From positions 1 to 7,256 of the forward strand of contig JABDJW010000341.1 in NCBI GenBank assembly GCA_013002375.1: 7,256 nt of DNA, given 5' to 3'. The notes under the pieces were generated by a model, which searched no databases, had not been told where the DNA came from, and was given only the letters and a program-made list of their open reading frames with translations. Below, in pieces: positions 5,660 through 7,256 of the stretch. Each line of letters begins with the position of its first letter. The first letter of the stretch is position 1. A program made the position numbers and the translations under genes. The stretch is from Acidimicrobiales bacterium (lineage in GTDB: Bacteria > Actinomycetota > Acidimicrobiia > Acidimicrobiales > SHLQ01).

Positions 5660-6280
5660 GTGACTGAAGCCGAGCAAGCGGCGCCGCGGCGGATGCCGTC
5701 GAGCAAGCGTGGACGACGCACGCGTGCCAACCTCATCGATTCCGGTCGCATCGCCATCGTCGAAGATGGCGTCGAGTCCCTGCGGGTCGACGATGTCGTC
5801 AGTCGGGCCGGCGCATCCCACGGCACCTTCTACCTGTACTTCGCCAACGTCGGTGAGCTCGTTGCGGCCGTGGTCGACGCGTGTGACGAGGAGTTCCTGC
5901 GCCTGTTCTCGCCGGTGTCGATCAATGTGTCGATGCTGCCGAGCGCGATCGACGCGTTGGTGGCCGGCAGTGCCGACCTGCACCGGCGGTACGGGGCGGT
6001 CGCCAGCCTCTGGTTCGACCACGCATCGGCCACGGACCGGCTCGCCCGCGTGCACGCCATCGTGTGTCCGCCGCGGCCCTACGTCGACAGCGAGGGCCCA
6101 CCGCCGACGGTCGAGCCCGACGCATCGGCGCGCGCCCTGGCGGTGCTCGCCCTGCTCGATCGCCTGGCGGCGGATCGCAGCGCCGAAGCGGTGGGTCGCG
6201 AGCCGGCCGAGCTGGCCGAGCAGGTCGCCGTCCTGCTGAGCAGCTTGTTCGGCGATCCGCAACCGAAGGCTTCGGACTAG
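5660..6280 (+). CDS. TetR-family transcriptional regulator
   Basis: A 206-residue DNA-binding repressor-type protein. The N-terminal TetR domain runs over about 17-78, with RGRRTRANLIDSGRIAIVEDGV leading into the helix-turn-helix VDDVVSRAGASHGTFYLYF (43-61) and NVGELVAAVVDACDEEF after it. The rest, about 80-206, is the helical ligand/dimer domain, which is too divergent to name a ligand. The GTG at 5660 is chosen because GGGAGGA (5648-5654) stands 5 bases before it and because the TetR domain begins soon after; an open frame reaching back to 5537 adds 41 residues unlike a TetR N-terminus. It follows the thiolase-like gene in the same direction and converges on the PhyH gene with 10 bases between stops. 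It probably binds the palindrome at 5555-5572. It does not obviously resemble KstR, so the operator at 4037 may belong to another regulator. Confidence 0.92.
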   Translation: MTEAEQAAPRRMPSSKRGRRTRANLIDSGRIAIVEDGVESLRVDDVVSRAGASHGTFYLYFANVGELVAAVVDACDEEFLRLFSPVSINVSMLPSAIDALVAGSADLHRRYGAVASLWFDHASATDRLARVHAIVCPPRPYVDSEGPPPTVEPDASARALAVLALLDRLAADRSAEAVGREPAELAEQVAVLLSSLFGDPQPKASD

Positions 6281-6301
6281 CGCGATCCGCTCAGCCTTCG
6301 G
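6263..6301. terminator. Inverted repeat spanning the convergent gene ends, possible two-way terminator
   Basis: CCGAAGGCT (6263-6271) and AGCCTTCGG (6293-6301) form a perfect 9-bp inverted repeat around 21 bases. Inside, AGCG (6279-6282) and CGCT (6288-6291) pair around a 5-base loop. The repeat covers both stop codons of the TetR gene and the PhyH gene, so it works equally from either side. It has no T-tract, so any terminator role would be of the GC-rich, T-less kind and is uncertain. Confidence 0.4.
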
Positions 6302-7175
6302 CGTCGCGTGCGGCCAGCTGTTCCTCGATCTTCGCCTCGATCTCGGCGGTGACGCCGAAGCTGCCCCGGCTGGTATCGGTTCCCTTGAGCACGTCGAGGG
6401 GATCGCGAAGGTCGTCGACGTAGCCGAGCGCATAGGCGCCGGGCGCGTAGCCCATCACGCGGAGAAGATCATCGTCGAGTTCGCGAGCGATGTCGGCCGG
6501 CACGGAGAGATACTGGTTCTCCTCCTGTCGCAACCAGGCGACCGCGTAGGTGATGTTGCCACCGACTCGGACGTGATCGGATCGGTTGGGTCCGCCCCCG
6601 TGGTAGAGCTTGCCGGTATACAGCAGCACCGAACCCTTGGTCATCTCGGCCGGTTCGGATTGGTCGAGGTCGAACGTCAAGCCGTCGGGTTCGGCCGTGC
6701 TGCCGACGATGACCCGCGTGGCGCCGTTGGTTTCGGTGAAATCGGTGACGGCCCACATGGTGTTGCACTGCACGTCGTAGTCCGCCGGAAAGGGGAAGAA
6801 GTCGAACGCCCATTGATCGCGGTGGATCGGCTGGAACGGCTCGTCCGGACCGATGGCGATGGTCTGGGTGAGATGGAGGTGGTGGTTCGTGGCATGACCG
6901 AGGAACGAACCGACGACACCGGTGACCGTCGGGTGCATCACCAGTTCGCGAGCGGTCGCCGACCGGGCGATCAGCCCGCCGGTGCGTTTGGTGCGACGTC
7001 CGCTGAAGGTGTCACCGCCGGGAGCGGTGCCGTCGATGTAGGGCTGCATCTCGGCGCGGAAGCGGTCCATGACCTCCGGGGTGACCAGGTTGTCGAGCAC
7101 CACACACCCGTCGCGCCGCAACACTGACACGATCTCGTCGGTCGCGGCGTCGGCCGGCAGGTGCTCGACGGTCAT
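6291..7175 (-). CDS. Phytanoyl-CoA dioxygenase (PhyH) family protein
   Basis: A 294-residue Fe(II)/2-oxoglutarate-dependent oxygenase of the PhyH family. These enzymes hydroxylate acyl-CoA or other small substrates; the founding member acts on branched phytanoyl-CoA. The iron ligands are visible: HRD in QPIHRDQWAF gives H118 and D120, and the distal ligand is H192 in LYHGGGPNRS. R203 stands at the spacing expected for the residue that holds 2-oxoglutarate. Other family marks are the N-terminal RDGCVVLDNLVTPEVMDRF (21-39) and WLRQEENQYLSVP (214-226). The length is normal and all key residues are present, so it should be active. Its ATG overlaps the stop of the upstream gene (ATGA) and no ribosome site is obvious, so translational coupling is likely. 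The substrate cannot be read from the sequence; lipid or secondary-metabolite substrates are both possible. Confidence 0.9.
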   Translation of the reverse strand: MTVEHLPADAATDEIVSVLRRDGCVVLDNLVTPEVMDRFRAEMQPYIDGTAPGGDTFSGRRTKRTGGLIARSATARELVMHPTVTGVVGSFLGHATNHHLHLTQTIAIGPDEPFQPIHRDQWAFDFFPFPADYDVQCNTMWAVTDFTETNGATRVIVGSTAEPDGLTFDLDQSEPAEMTKGSVLLYTGKLYHGGGPNRSDHVRVGGNITYAVAWLRQEENQYLSVPADIARELDDDLLRVMGYAPGAYALGYVDDLRDPLDVLKGTDTSRGSFGVTAEIEAKIEEQLAARDAEG

Positions 7176-7256
7176 GAGCCGTCTTCGGCCGGGGCTTCTT
7201 CGGCGGGCGCGTCTTCGGCTTTGGCTTCTTCGGCGGGCGCGTCTTCGGTCTTGACG
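7172..7256 (-). CDS. C-terminal tail of an unidentified gene, Ala/Glu/Pro/Asp repeats
   Basis: Only the last 27 codons and the stop are inside the window; the rest lies beyond 7256. The tail is made of 10-residue repeats, KTEDAPAEEA then KAEDAPAEEA, followed by PAEDGS and TGA. Such acidic, Ala/Pro-rich tails are usually disordered and do not identify the protein. The stop overlaps the ATG of the PhyH gene by four bases, so the two are in one operon. The reading frame is supported by the repeat period being an exact multiple of three, by the lack of stops, and by the tight overlap. Confidence 0.6.
   Translation of the reverse strand, partial: VKTEDAPAEEAKAEDAPAEEAPAEDGS
7193..7248. repeat. 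30-bp tandem direct repeat (two near-complete units)
   Basis: A 26-base block at 7193-7218 recurs without change at 7223-7248, a period of 30 bases or 10 codons. A shorter trace, GTCTTCGG, is also seen at 7181. It encodes the acidic C-terminal tail of the partial gene. Exact identity at the base level suggests recent copying by slippage. Confidence 0.85.

Noticed and set aside
7193..7248. The direct repeats as a CRISPR array
   Set aside because: The repeats are contiguous at a 30-base period with only about 4 bases between copies, are in frame and coding, and have no spacers.

Overview
The window is high-GC DNA packed with genes, with short or overlapping junctions and GTG as well as ATG starts. 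It has no RNA genes, insertion sequences, phage genes or CRISPR array. The gene families (S9 peptidase, thiolase-like protein with an extra C-terminal domain, flavin-dependent acyl-CoA dehydrogenase relative, PhyH oxygenase, ECF sigma factor), the apparently leaderless start at 4062 and a KstR-type DNA motif all point to an actinobacterium. It is possibly a member of the Acidimicrobiia, but that placement is an inference.

Layout, left to right. (1) 1-342 (+) is the C-terminal end of an S9 prolyl-oligopeptidase-family peptidase; it converges on the next gene with 2 bp between the stop codons. (2) 345-2809 (-) is a two-gene operon: an ECF sigma factor followed, with an ATGA overlap, by a single-pass membrane protein of 625 aa that has the layout of a sigma-linked anti-sigma/sensor protein but no zinc motif. 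A candidate self-activated ECF promoter lies at 2819-2844. (3) 2876-5540 is a divergent pair: an acyl-CoA dehydrogenase/flavin monooxygenase-like protein (-) and a thiolase-like protein of the TLP1 type (+). They are separated by only 46 bp, which contain a 14-bp match to the mycobacterial KstR consensus placed over both candidate -10 elements. (4) 5660-6280 (+) is a TetR-family regulator with a perfect 18-bp palindrome in its upstream region. (5) 6291-7256 (-) is a phytanoyl-CoA dioxygenase-family gene, preceded with an ATGA overlap by the tail of an unidentified gene that ends in 10-residue Ala/Glu/Pro/Asp repeats.

The central genes look like lipid or acyl-CoA catabolism under TetR-type control. 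The KstR-like box and the divergent enzyme pair suggest membership in a steroid/lipid-degradation regulon. The sigma/anti-sigma pair looks like an independent envelope-signalling module. The strongest leads are the KstR-like divergent operator, the thiolase-like protein lacking catalytic residues, the unusual sigma-factor partner with its large exported domain, and the 18-bp palindrome before the TetR gene. All coding genes appear intact except the two cut by the window edges.
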